NCBI GenBank assembly: GCA_039566865.1
Contig: CM076949.1
Location: forward strand, 7,603,501-7,667,500
Direction: 5' to 3'
DNA: 64,000 nt
Origin: Aurelia coerulea
Taxonomy: Eukaryota > Cnidaria > Scyphozoa > Semaeostomeae > Ulmaridae
The position numbers and the translations under genes are program-made. This document shows, one piece after another, positions 34,585 to 47,439 of this stretch; position 1 is the stretch's first letter; the number at the start of each line of letters is the position of its first letter. The notes below the pieces were generated by a model, which did no database searches, was not told where the DNA came from, and saw only the letters and a program-made list of their open reading frames with translations.

Positions 34585-35346
34585 GTTGGATTAGTTAGAT
34601 AGCTACTTTTTAAAATTTACTAAGCCAAGTCGCATTTTATGTTGTGAGCAATTCAAATACAACAAGAAAGGAAGAACGATATAATAAGAAGAGTCATCAT
34701 TGTTTTTGTGCGCATTTTTCAAATTTTCCTGTTTGGTTACCAGGTAGCGCAGGAAGGTTACTCAGAAAAGCAGTTATCTATTTTGAAATAGTTGATCATT
34801 CAAATCATGCTGACTATACCATTACTATAAAGTTTGCTTTGACCATGAACAAGATTTTTCCCATGATTAAATGACCATTAAAAGAAAGAAAAATGTTATA
34901 AACAAATGAAATTGCCCCAGAGCCCTGTATGGAGAATGTTGCACTCGCAAAACCCATGAAAACAATAGGATATTCAAAACAGACAGTAGATAAACACTAG
35001 AGGACCCTTTTTAGACACCCAAGTTATTGATGAGATTGCCATACTTTCCATGCCTGCACAGAACTATGCCAATTTCATACCCAGTCCCCAATTATTTTAT
35101 TATTGTCCTTTTGCTTTTGGAATGGAAGAATTGTGTCTAACTCCAAAACATTGCTGTAGTCAGCAGGTATGCATTTTGTTGTTTGGTTTTGTTCTGAAAT
35201 TGTGATAATATTTCTTTCACATGGTTTTGAAAAGCATATTGTTTTTATTTTTGTATCAGATTAGAATTTGAGCAACTGAGTCTGGTGGTGGTATTACAGG
35301 AAGAAAGACAATGCCGTACATTTTGTAGTGTGATCTTTTATTTCAG
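34585..35346 (+). other. GPATCH4-like intron
   Basis: A 762-base intron with acceptor tgatcttttatttcag. No repeat family from elsewhere in the window is recognised in it. Confidence 0.7.
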
Positions 35347-36312
35347 GTCAAAATATCAAGGGACAATGAAGATAAAACTGTTCAAAACATTAGCAGCAAA
35401 AAGCCAACAAAAGCTGCAATGAATAAGGAATTGCTTTATGGCAGATTTGTACGTAGTGGCACAAGTGTGGTTGACAGCAAAACAGTCAAAGTGGAGAAAG
35501 ACGAAAGCTCAAGTTCAGATGAAAGTGATGATGATGAAAAATTAGATTTCTCTAAAAAGGACACACTGGAAAAGGCTTTCCAGTTATCTGGGGGAAGGAC
35601 AGGCCACAAAGCTGCAAGACATGGCCACAAATTGAATGGAAAATTGAAAAGACTCCTGGACCAGGAAGAGAGCTCACCAATGGTGACACCACAGTCAAGT
35701 CCAAAGAGATCAGATTATGAAGAGTCACAAGAATTGATTTTAGGAAATTATGAACCCAGTGGTGATCCTGTGTGTTCAAAGAATGATGACTTGCATAAGA
35801 AGAAGAAAAAATCCAAAAAGGAAAAGAAAGAAATCCCCGAAAACAGTAGTTTGAAAGAAACTGCTGTTTCCAGTGCAGATTTGAAAAATGATACAGAGGT
35901 AGCTGATATTTGTATGGCAGTTGAAAAGAAGAGAAAAAAGAAATCTAAGAAAAAGAGCAAGCATGATGGAGACGATTCTCAAATTCAGATTGAATTAAGA
36001 GAAGGAGATGATAGATCTCGAAAAGGAGAAGAAGATGAAATTGGTGATGTTGTAGTATCAAGGAAAAGGAAAAAGAGCAAGAAAAGTAAAAATGAGTACC
36101 CTGACGAATCTCAAAAGCTTTTGAAAGAGGAAAATGGGTGCAAAGACAATGTGACTGAAGACAGAAAAAGAAAAAAGGTTCCTAGAATTGTAAATGAACA
36201 TCAAGATGATAATGATTTGGATAAACCTGTTTCAGAGGTTGTGAATGAAAGTGAACGAGTCTCAAAGAAGTCTACAAAAAAGAAAAAGAAAGAAAACTTG
36301 TATAAGCAATGA
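35347..36312 (+). CDS. GPATCH4: GPATCH4-like G-patch protein, exon 2
   Basis: In phase with exon 1, this 966-base exon encodes the remaining 321 residues, giving about 405 in total; human GPATCH4 is about 446. It begins VKISRDNEDKTVQN and has a block ELLYGRFVRSGT that matches the LLYQKFV region of the human protein. It then has GGRTGHKAARHGHKLNGKLK, equivalent to GRTAHKAARLG. The rest is a low-complexity tail of Lys/Glu/Asp/Ser runs with many KKKKKSKK-type clusters, as expected for a nucleolar protein with multiple basic localisation signals. TGA at 36310-36312. No canonical AATAAA close behind the stop was noted. Confidence 0.92.
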   Translation, partial: VKISRDNEDKTVQNISSKKPTKAAMNKELLYGRFVRSGTSVVDSKTVKVEKDESSSSDESDDDEKLDFSKKDTLEKAFQLSGGRTGHKAARHGHKLNGKLKRLLDQEESSPMVTPQSSPKRSDYEESQELILGNYEPSGDPVCSKNDDLHKKKKKSKKEKKEIPENSSLKETAVSSADLKNDTEVADICMAVEKKRKKKSKKKSKHDGDDSQIQIELREGDDRSRKGEEDEIGDVVVSRKRKKSKKSKNEYPDESQKLLKEENGCKDNVTEDRKRKKVPRIVNEHQDDNDLDKPVSEVVNESERVSKKSTKKKKKENLYKQ

Positions 36313-37098
36313 ATAGATATTTTAAAATTCAGTGATGCAACATCAGTTTTATTTGCAGTCGTTTCCTTTAATTGTTTACTTTCTTTATCTTGGTAAAATA
36401 TCTATTTAGGGTCTTGATCTCGCAATTTACTACCTCTTAGGGTAGAAAAAATTTCAAATTTACTACCGCTTAGGGCTGTGAAAATTCATATGATTAGTTT
36501 GTCGAGTTTTAACAAAGCTTGATGAATCGAATTGTTGCTAGTAAGATTCTGTAAGAACAACAATCACCCAATTATTTATACTTCCTCTAAAATGGATTTG
36601 CTAGCAAGCGCATTTTGTCCAAGTACTCGTTTGATTATTTTATTTAGCGAATTTACAAATCGATATGCTGATGCAAAGTCTTCAAAAAAATGAGAAAGAT
36701 GCGCATTTTAATGGAGTGCATTTATGTCTTAACAATTTGTAGGATATTTTATGAGCCTGGTGGCACACTTTTAACTCCAGCTAGTCAGAAGAATCTGCAG
36801 AAATTTCCAGCTCAGTCCTAGAATGTCAACATTTGAAATCTTGCCTCTCTTCAGCTTAGTAAAGGAATTTCCAAAAACATGCAATGTCTGAAATGAGAAA
36901 GTTCAGAAGGATCACTAAGTTTTAAGGGTTGTTGGGCAAGAGTGTTGTACGTACAATTAATTAATCCACGTATTCTTGCGTTCTTTTTTGTTCTGATTGT
37001 GATATCAAGGTATTTGATCGATTCTTATTCTGGTACTTATCAAAGTAAATAAGGTACATGAACTTCTTTTTCTAGCTCATATCTGCTATACACTAGCA

Positions 37099-37516
37099 CA
37101 CGTTTTTTTTATAAGAAACTTGGATCAGCACATAGTACTAAAAGTTTCTTAATTTCGCATGAAAATTTCGGTGTTTTAGTAGAAAAAGTTTCTTAATCAG
37201 TTTCTTATTTTTTGGGCCTAAAATTGCGGTATTGTTCGAAGTTGAGCCTTCTTCTCGAGAAAGGGCTTCCATTTTGCATTGACATTGTCATCAAGAAGAA
37301 GCCATGTACATCAAGGCAAAAATTTACCAATGTTGCAGTTAAAAGTCAAGAAAAGACGAATGTACCTTTGTTAGAAAGACATAGAATAAGAGAGACACAA
37401 AGAAATAAACTTTTAGAGTTTCTTAACTGTTCTTGAGCGTAGTACTAGAGTTTCTTAATTTTTTGGTCATCGTACTACTAGTTTCTTATAAACCAGTTTC
37501 TTATAAAAAAAACGTG
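37099..37516. mobile_element. MITE with AAGAAAC subterminal repeats
   Basis: Ends CACGTTTTTTTTATAAGAAA and the inverted ...TTTCTTATAAAAAAAACGTG. Many 'gtttctta' motifs in both orientations, and the interior is related to 21704-22104. The expected TA flank has decayed (CA on both sides). Confidence 0.7.
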
Positions 37517-37729
37517 CACTATTGTTTCTGGAGCAATTAACCTATTGTTACTTCTGCTTACCGAAAAAAGTTACTACCGTTTAGGCTAAAAACTACTACG
37601 CTAAGGGTTTATGGTTTTACAGCATTTTGCAACGGGTTCGTCACCTTCAACCACCAAGTTCCCCCCTGGGGGTGAGTCAGAAAAAAGAATCCCCGTTTGA
37701 AAAGTCATGGCGCCCTGGATATCAACGAT

Positions 37730-37915
37730 TCACTTGCCCCCCGACTTACCCCTGAATTTTCTTTTGGGTTTTTTTACTGTTTTCCCAAAATCATCTATGT
37801 ATGCTGCGTAGGAGCGCAGGGAAGACAAGGATCGTGATCGTCGGAAACAGGCGCATGCAAATGTGGTGGGTAACATAGGGGTAACATGCCATTCTTTTGA
37901 ACTCATTATTGACAT
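37730..37915 (-). other. Unassigned 61-codon open frame
   Basis: Minus-strand frame MSIMSSKEWHVTPMLP... with a basic C-terminus KKPKRKFRGKSGGK. It lies in the 1.9-kb gap between GPATCH4 and SWAP70, just upstream of the latter in the divergent direction. No family recognised. It may be the first exon of a divergent gene or chance. Confidence 0.2.
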
Positions 37916-38190
37916 TATTGGATTGGATAAGACACGGAGGAGGTTAATAGGTCAAGGTGTTCTTTGACCCCTGCTTTTACTTCCTCCTCTTTTTGTTCTT
38001 TGTTTTGTATTCAGAAGGAGGTCAACAGGGCGTTGTTGTTGTGTTTGGTTTGGATTCGATCTGAAAAGTCTTACAGTTTTACAGTTATATTGCTCAGCCA
38101 AGAGCGGAAGATGAATTAGTTGATCGTCATCAACCTACACTAACTTCACACAAAAGTACTTTTTCACACTTTTCCACCAATTATTACAAC

Positions 38191-38485
38191 ATGGAAGAAG
38201 AAGAGATAGCCGAAACACCCGCTCCAACCGAGGAACTTCGATGTGGCGCGAAAAAGTTGGCCTATTATGTTGAGAACAGTTTCAGGCTTGTCTTTCATGT
38301 ACTTGATTTCAAGAAAGAAGGAAATATCAACAAGAGCAGTGTTCAAGTGATATGTGCAAACATCTGCCGTGTCCTCGATATTCTTTATATGCCTGAACAT
38401 TTGGCACATTTTAATGGAGAAGGGAAGAAAATTGACGAAGAGACATTCCTGGAATATTTTCGCCAATTAGTGAGAAAAGCAGCAG
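38191..38485 (+). CDS. SWAP70: SWAP70/DEF6-like guanine-nucleotide exchange factor, exon 1
   Basis: ATG at 38191. Encodes 98 residues plus one base, ending at the donor GCAG|GTAAAA. The segment LVFHVLDFKKEGNINKSSVQ, then VICANICRVLDI, aligns with the N-terminal EF-hand-like region of SWAP70/DEF6 (human HAFTALDLDRSGKVSKSQLK). The loop D-F-K-K-E-G-N-I-N-K-S-S lacks Asp at position 3 and Glu at position 12, so calcium binding is unlikely here. SWAP70 and DEF6 are PH-DH-type exchange factors for Rac/Cdc42 that act at actin-rich membranes. A 22.1-kb intron follows, the most transposon-dense part of the window. Confidence 0.85.
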
Positions 38486-38731
38486 GTAAAATGGAAGAGA
38501 TTTTCGAGTAAAGGGAAGTTTAAATTTTTATCCCACCGGCAACATACGGTCATCCATCATTTCGGAAATTACAAACTACAAGGAAGTCGTATGTAGACTG
38601 TATGTAGTTGTAGTAGTTGGTTTGATTCTTTGACTAGTAGTGTCGTTGTCCAATGTTGTAGAATGCCTATTCGATTTGATTGGAATGGGAAAGGTTTTGT
38701 CCTTGTTGAACTTACAAATTTGATCTGTTCT

Positions 38732-38945
38732 CCAGGTTGGAAAACTTGCATTCACTCGCAACTATGAAACTGTCAAACTCGCTACTCGCAACTATGATAA
38801 TAGGTTTTTTGCATGCAAGAACAAAAGATCTATTGTTAATCCTGCATCTCTCGCACCTTTTTAACGTCTACCCGCAGCTCGCACCTTCAAATTTGCTTCA
38901 CTCCTTACTATGCGTAGGCCAAATCACGCATGTTTTCCAACCCGG
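38732..38945. mobile_element. 214-bp element with CCAGGTTGGAAAAC ends
   Basis: Inverted ends ccaggttggaaaac and gttttccaacccgg. The interior matches 18478-18735 in opposite orientation. It lies in SWAP70 intron 1. Superfamily unknown. Confidence 0.6.
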
Positions 38946-39457
38946 TCTATTCTGAGTTGAGTTTATCTAGACTGCTTATTTATGTTGTGTGTGCAACACA
39001 TCTTCAGGCGCACAATTTCAAGTATAACAAAGAGAAGGAACAATGGACTCATTGTTTTTAAAACAGTAGGTAGAGCCTTTCTTCTGTGCACACTTTGCAA
39101 ACTTATCAGTCTGGGAGTTTATCTAGAATAAACAGTTTCATAATTGGGTCATGTAATTGACAAATTGAATCAACATTGAATGACTTTGCCATGTTTTTTC
39201 TCTTATGGAAAATAAGACCATTGTGTTGTATGAAAATTCTCATACCCTTCCTTTCACTTTTTCTTTTTATTCTACATGTTATACAAATCTATGGCAAAAC
39301 TACAGGAAACTTAAGTTTTCTAAACAACCACACCAATTACTGTCTTTTCTCGTCAACATATGGTTGAACTATATGGTTGAACAGTTCAATCCTTTGAACC
39401 CTGAGTTGCGTATGTGTTATATGTTTATAACCCGTAAATTTAGATAAGAAATCAAGG

Positions 39458-39681
39458 AAGGTGAAGTTGCAGTTTTAGGGCTCGATTAGTTTAGCCAGCC
39501 CACCTGACAGGGCTGGCTTTCCCAGGTGCTTGATTTTAATCTGGTTTATATAGGAGTCATCAGATCCACTTACCCCTTATCATTACGCTGGATATTAGGT
39601 TGCTGGGACTGAACCTCTACCCAACTGACTGTTCTGGCTGTAAAGTCAGTGGGTTACATCATTGTGCCACATTATCTTCCA
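39458..39681 (-). mobile_element. tRNA-derived SINE, diverged
   Basis: Minus-strand head with GTGGCACAATGATGTAA, the 'ctttacagccagaacagtca' anticodon-loop region and a mutated B-box GGTTCAGTCCC, followed by the 'aacttcaccttcc' tail. Same family as 2049-2244. Confidence 0.7.
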
Positions 39682-40289
39682 ATCCATCATTCTAATCTAA
39701 TTTCTACATGATTTTTTGATTAAAGGTATCATATTATGATAACCTTATCCTGTGTTCCATCAAGGGTGAAGCAGAAATCCCTGTCCTTTCTGCCTTATTC
39801 ATATGAGGAAATGAAACAATATGTAGTTATTTGTTGACTCATAGCTCGCAGATACTAAACAGGCTATCAATGCTGATACTGAAGATGGGTAAGAGGGTTA
39901 TTTATGAGATCTACCCTGAAATTTTCTCTCTTTCTAAGTATATAATATAGAATTAGAAACTAAACCCCTATTCTTGCATTCTTGGAAGATGAGGTTCCAT
40001 GGGGAAAAATGTTGACATTTGCTTGAAATAGAAAGTCCAATCCTCCAGCTTATTATTATGTGCACTGGCTCTGTAAGACAAGAAAATTCCTATTGCCACT
40101 GAACTCTGAGCGTACTGGAGAACCCACACTGAAAACCGCCAACTGTTTCTGTTTCACGCCATACTATTTGTGTAACTGTTCAATTTACTTGTATAGTTGT
40201 GCATATAATCAAAGACATTTTGATTAAGTGAAGTGGCCTGTTGAATTTAGATAACCATGACACAGACTTCAGGAATGCCAAAATGTATC
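39682..40289 (+). other. SWAP70 intron 1, unassigned stretch
   Basis: AT-rich intronic sequence. No exon or named repeat seen. Confidence 0.5.
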
Positions 40290-40667
40290 GTAGAGAGCAG
40301 GAAGCTGAGCCTGAATTTGATTTCTCTGATTTGTTTGCAAAACATCAGAACTCTACAAAATATCTGTGGATTAGGGGGAAAGGTAAAAGGGGGGGGGCCT
40401 TCAGTCCACAATAATGACCATAAGTTTAAGACCAACCCTTGTCTTTTAGTCTGAAGCAACAAATCTCAATATTATCAGAATTACTTTTCAAGAGTTGTGT
40501 TATTATTCAAAAAGACTTCTGCCTTTCCAAGGGTGGCTTTTGACCACAGCTGCGGAGATTGAAGGTCCTCCTCTATTGTACCTTCTCCCTGAAGCAAGAT
40601 TTCCGTGCAATTGGAATACTTGCAAAAAAATCAGAGAAACGAATTGTGCATGGATTGATGTAAAATC
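40290..40667. mobile_element. Left part of an older palindromic repeat, split at gtaaaatc
   Basis: Related to 6881-7874. It stops at 'gattgatgtaaaatc' (40653-40667) and resumes at 58419 with 'gtaaaatccagctgagtaac'. In the uninterrupted copy the same words are joined at about 7627-7645. Confidence 0.7.
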
Positions 40668-40676
40668 ACACGGGGG

Positions 40677-41301
40677 GCAGTGGTGTGGTGGCGCCAAATT
40701 GGCTGAGGGGGCACAACCTGTTTTTGGCGCCCCCTAGAAAACGGTGAATTTTGTCTCTCGTCTCCTACACAATATGTCAAGGCTTTTAAGGCTGGTTCCT
40801 TCTTTAGAAAATGCTTTGAAACTAAAGGATGATGATTCTTCTGCAAAAAAAACGAACAAAAAAACGTACCATTTGGTGATGGGAGCAAATCTCTGTGCGA
40901 GCGGAGCAAGCAAAAATGTTTTGAGATCATGCCCTTCTTATCGTTAGAAAACGCCCCTTGTGGAAAGAATACCTCTCATGGCCACAACACTGACTTTTCT
41001 ACATAGGATTGGTTAACACTTGAGTAAAAACGCCTTGGAATTGGGATAGCACAATCTCTAGACACTTTATAAACGCGTTTGTAGTGAGTTATCGATTTTT
41101 ACATCGAATAAAAACATTTCAGATTCCATCTAAACATCTTCAAGAGGTGCCTTCAAAATAAAAAATTGAGGTGAAATATTTCCCACACTTTTTCTGTCAC
41201 GTTGATACATTCTAGCTCATATTAGCGTGAAGCAAGCTTCCAGGCATTTGGTGCCCCCTAAACCTTGGGTGCCTTCGGCGCCCCCCATTCTCACATCGCT
41301 G
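40677..41301. mobile_element. 625-bp hAT-like MITE nested in the poly-G tip
   Basis: Ends CAGTGGTGTGGTGGCGCC and the inverted ...GGCGCC(CCCC)ATTCTCACATCGCTG. The flanks are runs of six G on each side, so the TSD cannot be read unambiguously. No ORF of note. Confidence 0.6.
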
Positions 41302-42418
41302 GGGGGGCACGTACCCCCCAGCCACCATGCCACCATGCTGGGGGGGGGGTTCTTCCATAGTAAAAAGGTACCTGGGGATGTGCCGCGAGCAAGGCTATAT
41401 TTTTTTGGACTTCTAGTCTAGCCAAGGGTACGCAATCCATATCATAATGAGAAAATCCACGCGTTAAGGAGAAACGAAAAACAGTGAAAACGCGATCGAA
41501 CATGTTTAATCACAATCGCTGGTGAAAAAACAGCTTTTACTGCCTAAGCCAATCAGCGATCTGCTTTTCTGAAAAATATCGCGTGGCAGTAATATGAGCC
41601 CTAATCCCGTTGACAGGGTGTTAATTCTACTTGATGCCTTTGATATAGCGCTAGCGCGGGAAAATTTTTCACGAAGCATCAAACTTCGTTCGATCATTCA
41701 TTTGGTTACAGGATGAAAGTTTATCTAATTTCGATCCTACTAGTTCGAAGATGGCTCGACTCCGATAACTTTATTCGAAACAAAGGAACTTACGAAAAAC
41801 GTTGCCCCTCTTCTTGTCAAGAGAAAAATCTCACTTCTCGGTAATTTACATTTGAAACAACGATTCAGGTAAAAGGGCATTGATATGCAGCACTAGATAA
41901 TATAACAACTGAACTTACCCAGCAAGCAAGAATTTTCAGCGAATGGTCGTCCTTCTTGCTCCTCGCGTTCTCATAGCAAGACTGATTTGGCGCCAAATTT
42001 GTCTGGCCTGATGTGGTGATGCACGTGGATTTCATCTTCACTTCGTGTTTAACTAAAACCTGATATACATTCCTGTAACAAGCATTCGTTCCAATATTTA
42101 GTATTGTATCTTAGATCTGCTTTCTCATTCACGAAACTTTCTTCTCGGCTTCCTTTTTCTGATAAATTTTCGCCGATGTTGGACATATTGTACCATGTCA
42201 ATAATGTTTGTTCTCAGTGCACAGTCTCGTGTTTGCGATTACACGAAGTCGATTCAAGCTGTGGTTCAGAGGTCAATGATGACAGATGTACATTGTTTCT
42301 GTTTGGTTTTAACCTATGGTTTTAACTTACGTCATCATACATTGATTAGCTGCTAACAGATTCACAGCCAAAAAGCTCTTGAAATAGGAAACAAGAATCG
42401 ATTGCACCGTTGTCATTT

Positions 42419-42759
42419 AATGGGGGTTGAAATGCAATTTAAGCCCGGTTAATACGTCCTCGGGAGGTTTGCGGGGTTGTCCTTGGCTTGGATCCTGGTT
42501 CCTCGGTCCGTGTTTTGGCTGGGGCGTGGAACTGTTTCGCTGACTGGGATAAATGCCAGAGCTGTCTCATTAGTTGGGAAGGATGAATCATTAAATCAAC
42601 AAAACAGGTTGCATTCATCACTAGGCGACTCATCGGACCACCCAAGGATAATTTGCGATGTCTCGGCCGGCACGTCTTATCTGTCGAGCTATAAACTCTG
42701 GAGTTATTTCAACCGACCTCATTCTCTAAAATGAAATGAAGACTTCACGACGAAATTCT
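42419..42759 (+). repeat. Terminal repeat B, copy 1
   Basis: 341 bases starting 'aatgggggttg' and ending 'cgacgaaattct'. Matches 46992-47332 with no difference noticed. Confidence 0.85.
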
Positions 42760-45700
42760 GATTGAAAAAATGGAAACAACGAGGGAACATAGTGAAGTTT
42801 CTGGAACTATTATCAAGAATCGTTGGTTACTGTTCTCATTTGTTGTTTTTGGGACAAGAGGTTTGTCAACTGGTGAAATTCAGGTGACGCCGTTTTATAT
42901 TTTATATTTAGAAGAATTTCATATTCCTCTCGGATTTCCAAAAAATCGAATAAAACATTTGTGCGATGCTAGGCCTGTGACCCATCGTTCCCGCTGTTAA
43001 TGCTGTGCGTGGAAACTGAGCAAATGACTCAGTTGATTTTTTTTTTTAGGCAGGGGATAATCCTAGCTAGTCACATTGCAAACCCTGATTATCTTTGCTG
43101 TGAAGAAGTCCTTCATGGCAGGGCGAAATGTAGGCATAAAATTGATTCAACCATTTGCTGTTGTTTTTGTTGTGTTGCGGTGTTTCTGCCTTTGATAATG
43201 GCTTGATAACGGGCAATAATCGAAACGTCATGCTTATTTCAATTCGCATCAAAATGCTTATATGTTACGTTGTTTACTTGTTTATCATTATTGTTCAGAG
43301 GTTGTGCCTTTTTTGTCAGACTATGAAAATTGGGTCACCATCACCATATTTTGGAATTATGTGGCAGCCTTCAACGTTGTTGAGTACCAAGCAAAAGATT
43401 TGCTGCTGTAGGCTCAACATTCATATAAAAATGTACCTATTGGCGTTACGAGACGACAAGCACTCCAACAGGGTAATATTTTGGCACATGACTACATGAG
43501 GGTGTACCGCTCTTCCGCTAGGGCGTGCGAGAATGTCTATTAGGACAATAGCTGTCTTTTAGGGAGTTTTTTGTTATAATTTTCTGCGTCCTGTTGAAAG
43601 CAAATGATGTTGTGTTTGTGCCGACGCGTGCAAACAGCAAGACAAATATGTTTACGGGAGGGCGGCCCCCTTGGGCGGCTTCGCGCGTGAACGTTTGTCG
43701 TGTACACAACTAGCAACACAGAGCTTGTTTCTCCTTTAATTTGCCTAACTCGTTTTCGGTTTGTTGCCATTATAAATACTTATTATCGGAATATTGGTGC
43801 ATAACGGCTTTGGTGTCAAAAACAAAGATAGATTAAAGCGTCCTATTGGGGCTGGGTTATCTCGGGTTGTGCGTTGGGAGTACCTCGATATTAGTAGAGG
43901 GCCGTCACCCTCGGGTCTTACCTGCTGTGAAAAGTTTGATGCATTTGATCTCAATAGAATTCAATTTGGAACATTGGTTGGACAGCGCAGCTTTACAAAA
44001 AAAATTGTCACATTAGAACCGCGACGAACATCATTTCGAGGGTCATGTCAGAGAAAGACACCTCAGTAAATAGCTCGACATGTCCAATTAGTTAAGAAAA
44101 ATTCAATTGTGATTATAATATTACTTATTAGACTAGGCCATGATTTTGTACGTTTCGAGACATGCTTGTCTCATCTTCAGTTAAACAGGAGCTACACTTG
44201 CGAGCTTTTATAGTTATTCGAGAGTTAGTCACACTCTGATGATAACGTAAGTTTGAAAGGCCTCAGTGTGCTGAAAAATCTGTCTGTTTCTTGCGTCCGT
44301 TTCTTTCCTAGTACCTTTTATTCGAGAGAAATGCACCAAATACATAATTGAATTATCGATCATCGATTTCTACATACTAAGGAAAGTCCATTGAAATTCA
44401 ATTTGAACTTGGATCATTTGAACCTTTCGAATCATTTGCATTCAATAATAACATCCATTGATGTTTTGCATGTACTAACTCTCAGTTTTTGGCAAGGTGT
44501 CAAGAGTAGGTTATTGTGTATGTCACTAGTATACTAATATCGTGACAAAGCGAGGACATTTTTGATCATTACGCCCACCGGGCTAGCTGTTTCAGAGTCT
44601 CGGTCGCCTCGTTTGATCTATTTCGACAGCAAACACGTCAATGTCGTCATGAAATATTTGCGAGGATGTTGTAAGTGCCTCATTTTCCATCAACCGCAAT
44701 GTTTTGTTTGTTTGTCTGGTCGTTGTTGTTGTTGTTGTTGTTTTATTTTCGATGTTTGTTTTGATCTGCAGGGATTTGCCCTGACCGCTCGATGAATAGA
44801 TTCGTGGTCTGCCTCAGCAAGTAAAACTACTCAACATCCATTAATAAGCGGATTATTTGCAAGCAAAAATGTTTCATTCAGTGATGGATTGCTATTAGTA
44901 GTAAATACAATTGGGGGCAAGTAAATACAAGATAGAGAGAATTCATTTCTAATCAGGTGGTTCCAACACAAATGTTTGTCGTATTTTCACTGTTGTCCGT
45001 TTAATGTGCTCATAGCTTCAAATTAGACAAGCAAGAATTAACAAACTCAAAGATATCAGATTGGCCAACGCACCAGATTTTAAAGCATAATTGCCAGCCT
45101 GTGCAGGTCAGGTGGATGGCTGGACGAGCAGAGGCGAGCAAATAGTGGATCTAAGGCTGAAATCCGGGTCCACAAAAGGGGGCAAACCTCGACATGCAAA
45201 GGATAATAGCTTCGCTCATCTGCAACTCTCATTGTTGTGAATAGGTTGCAAGGATTATTTTCAGCAATTTTCTTACAATTTTCATCCGTTCATAAACACG
45301 GTGAGCATAAACCGAAAGGTACACATGATTTTATCTTAATAGACTCGCCATACTTTCATTGCATTGCGTATTTCTCCGCTTTCTGCAAGTTTCGAACCGG
45401 CAATTTTGAGTTTAAAACCCTAACTCCTCAGCAATAAATAAGTCCAAATTGGGGCTAACAAAGTATTGTTTGTGGGTTTTTCTCATATGAAATTATCGTT
45501 GTGCGTGGATGAGTTTAAACTATAACCGTTTTTAAATGCCTAATGCCCGGTTTAGTTCGTAATATGGGGTGAGCAAGGGCCTACGTTTTCTGTTGTCAGA
45601 AGCAAAAGCAATATTGGTTAGGTTTTCACTAGCAGGCTCGTAATCGTATCGTGCAATTTGTTGCTACTGACTTGTGAAAAATGGCATCGTGAGGGCTATA

Positions 45701-46839
45701 TGTACCTTTGCCTTTTGTATCTCGTGCTCAGCATATCATACTCGTATCTGTGCTTATTGTTATGAAGCATTTTGTGTAAGCTTGTCAATCTAGCGATAAT
45801 TTCCCTATCGATCGGGTGAAAAACAGCATATATATTCAATGTTAATGGTAAAGCCTAGGAGGGACGTGCACGAGAAGGCAGTCAGGTAGCCTTCAGCCTT
45901 AGTAAATTTAGCCCAGGCTCGTAAAATGCCATGGTGTAGATGTGAAAAGCCAACGAAAGCAATCTGTTGTTAGTGCTGCGCCCTGCGATATCGTATATCG
46001 TAGAGTGTGTTTTGCCTACTTGAGTTAAATCAATGTTGCTATTGCCATAGATAGGGCCGATGCCCAAGTGATATCAGCTGCTTACGATTATGCACGGCGT
46101 GTTGGATGCAAATTGCATCAGTTTAGCTGGGCCATCGGGCCAGTCGGGTGCACTGCACCAAAAGCATGCCTCGTGACGGCTGGGCCGTAAGCCTAGTCGG
46201 CGCATAACCTTTTATTTTGTAGGAATGGAACGCAATGAAACCAAGAAAAAGACTGTCATGTTGGAAGCTCTGGTATAAACTAAGCTGCAGTCGAGGAGCC
46301 GCGTGATGTGGATGTGATGCAATATGGTGTGCCCGGATGGCCGTGCCATCAGCCCAATGCAAATCGCTTATCGTTGTCATGTTGCTGTATTGTACACAGT
46401 GTAATTTGTGTCATCGTCTGTGCAGTGTCAATGTCGTGCACGATACAGGATCGTTTCAATGCTGTGTGCCCTAATACAGGGCGTGTCGGATGCACGTTGC
46501 ATCAGCTGTTTGGCCGAAAGGCCTTGTCGGGTGCTTGGGCACCGCCGGGTGCTTAAGCACCAGCTGCATCTTTGGTGACGGTTAGGCCTTAAGCCTGGCC
46601 GCCACTTTTCGTTTTGTTTACCTTTTAGGGGTCATACACGCGGGCGCGTGCCTTGACATCCTGTCTTTTTTGTATATGATTGGATGATGCCTTATCGTAG
46701 GCTTGCTTTTTAATGCCTTATCGTAGGCTTTATACGTTTTTGTTCCAGATCTGCTTTATTTAAGTTCTGCTTAGGTAGGGAGAAGTTCGTCCAAGTCTTT
46801 TACGGTTGGTGATTGGGTGGAGCACTGCGTGCTCTTGTG

Positions 46840-46993
46840 GCCGGAATTCGTTATTCCATGTCTATCACCGACCGTAAAAACTACCGCTGTTCAGGCAAAA
46901 GGGCCTGGTGCACTCTCCTCCGCAGTCAGATTAACCTGTGGTGCGAGAGAGGCTGATGCACTGATAGCCCATTTTCCTGAGGTAAGTATTAAA
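46840..46993 (+). repeat. Repeat A, copy 1 (internal)
   Basis: 154 bases from 'gccggaattcgttattcc' to 'taagtattaaa'. Matches 47440-47593. It overlaps the following B repeat by two bases. Confidence 0.85.
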
Positions 46994-47332
46994 TGGGGGT
47001 TGAAATGCAATTTAAGCCCGGTTAATACGTCCTCGGGAGGTTTGCGGGGTTGTCCTTGGCTTGGATCCTGGTTCCTCGGTCCGTGTTTTGGCTGGGGCGT
47101 GGAACTGTTTCGCTGACTGGGATAAATGCCAGAGCTGTCTCATTAGTTGGGAAGGATGAATCATTAAATCAACAAAACAGGTTGCATTCATCACTAGGCG
47201 ACTCATCGGACCACCCAAGGATAATTTGCGATGTCTCGGCCGGCACGTCTTATCTGTCGAGCTATAAACTCTGGAGTTATTTCAACCGACCTCATTCTCT
47301 AAAATGAAATGAAGACTTCACGACGAAATTCT
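46992..47332 (+). repeat. Repeat B, copy 2 (internal)
   Basis: Direct copy of 42419-42759, immediately after repeat A. It is followed by 107 unique bases ('ccaccctccctg...'). Confidence 0.85.
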
Positions 47333-47439
47333 CCCACCCTCCCTGTCCCTTCTTATATTTGTGTTATTGAGTTTATTGTTTTTTGGGTTAACTTTTTAGT
47401 TTTTCGGTTGTCCAGTCGGACTTCCTGACAGGTGCATTA

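Noticed and set aside
35436..35982. Minus-strand open frames opposite GPATCH4 exon 2
   Set aside because: Antisense shadows of the Lys/Glu/Ser-rich exon. The plus strand has family homology and correct splicing phase.
42439..42734. Open frames MGGPMSRLVMNATCFVDLMI... and MSLAWILVPRSVFWLGRGTV... present twice
   Set aside because: They occur twice only because repeat B of the split-repeat element is duplicated. There are frames on both strands and no known domain.
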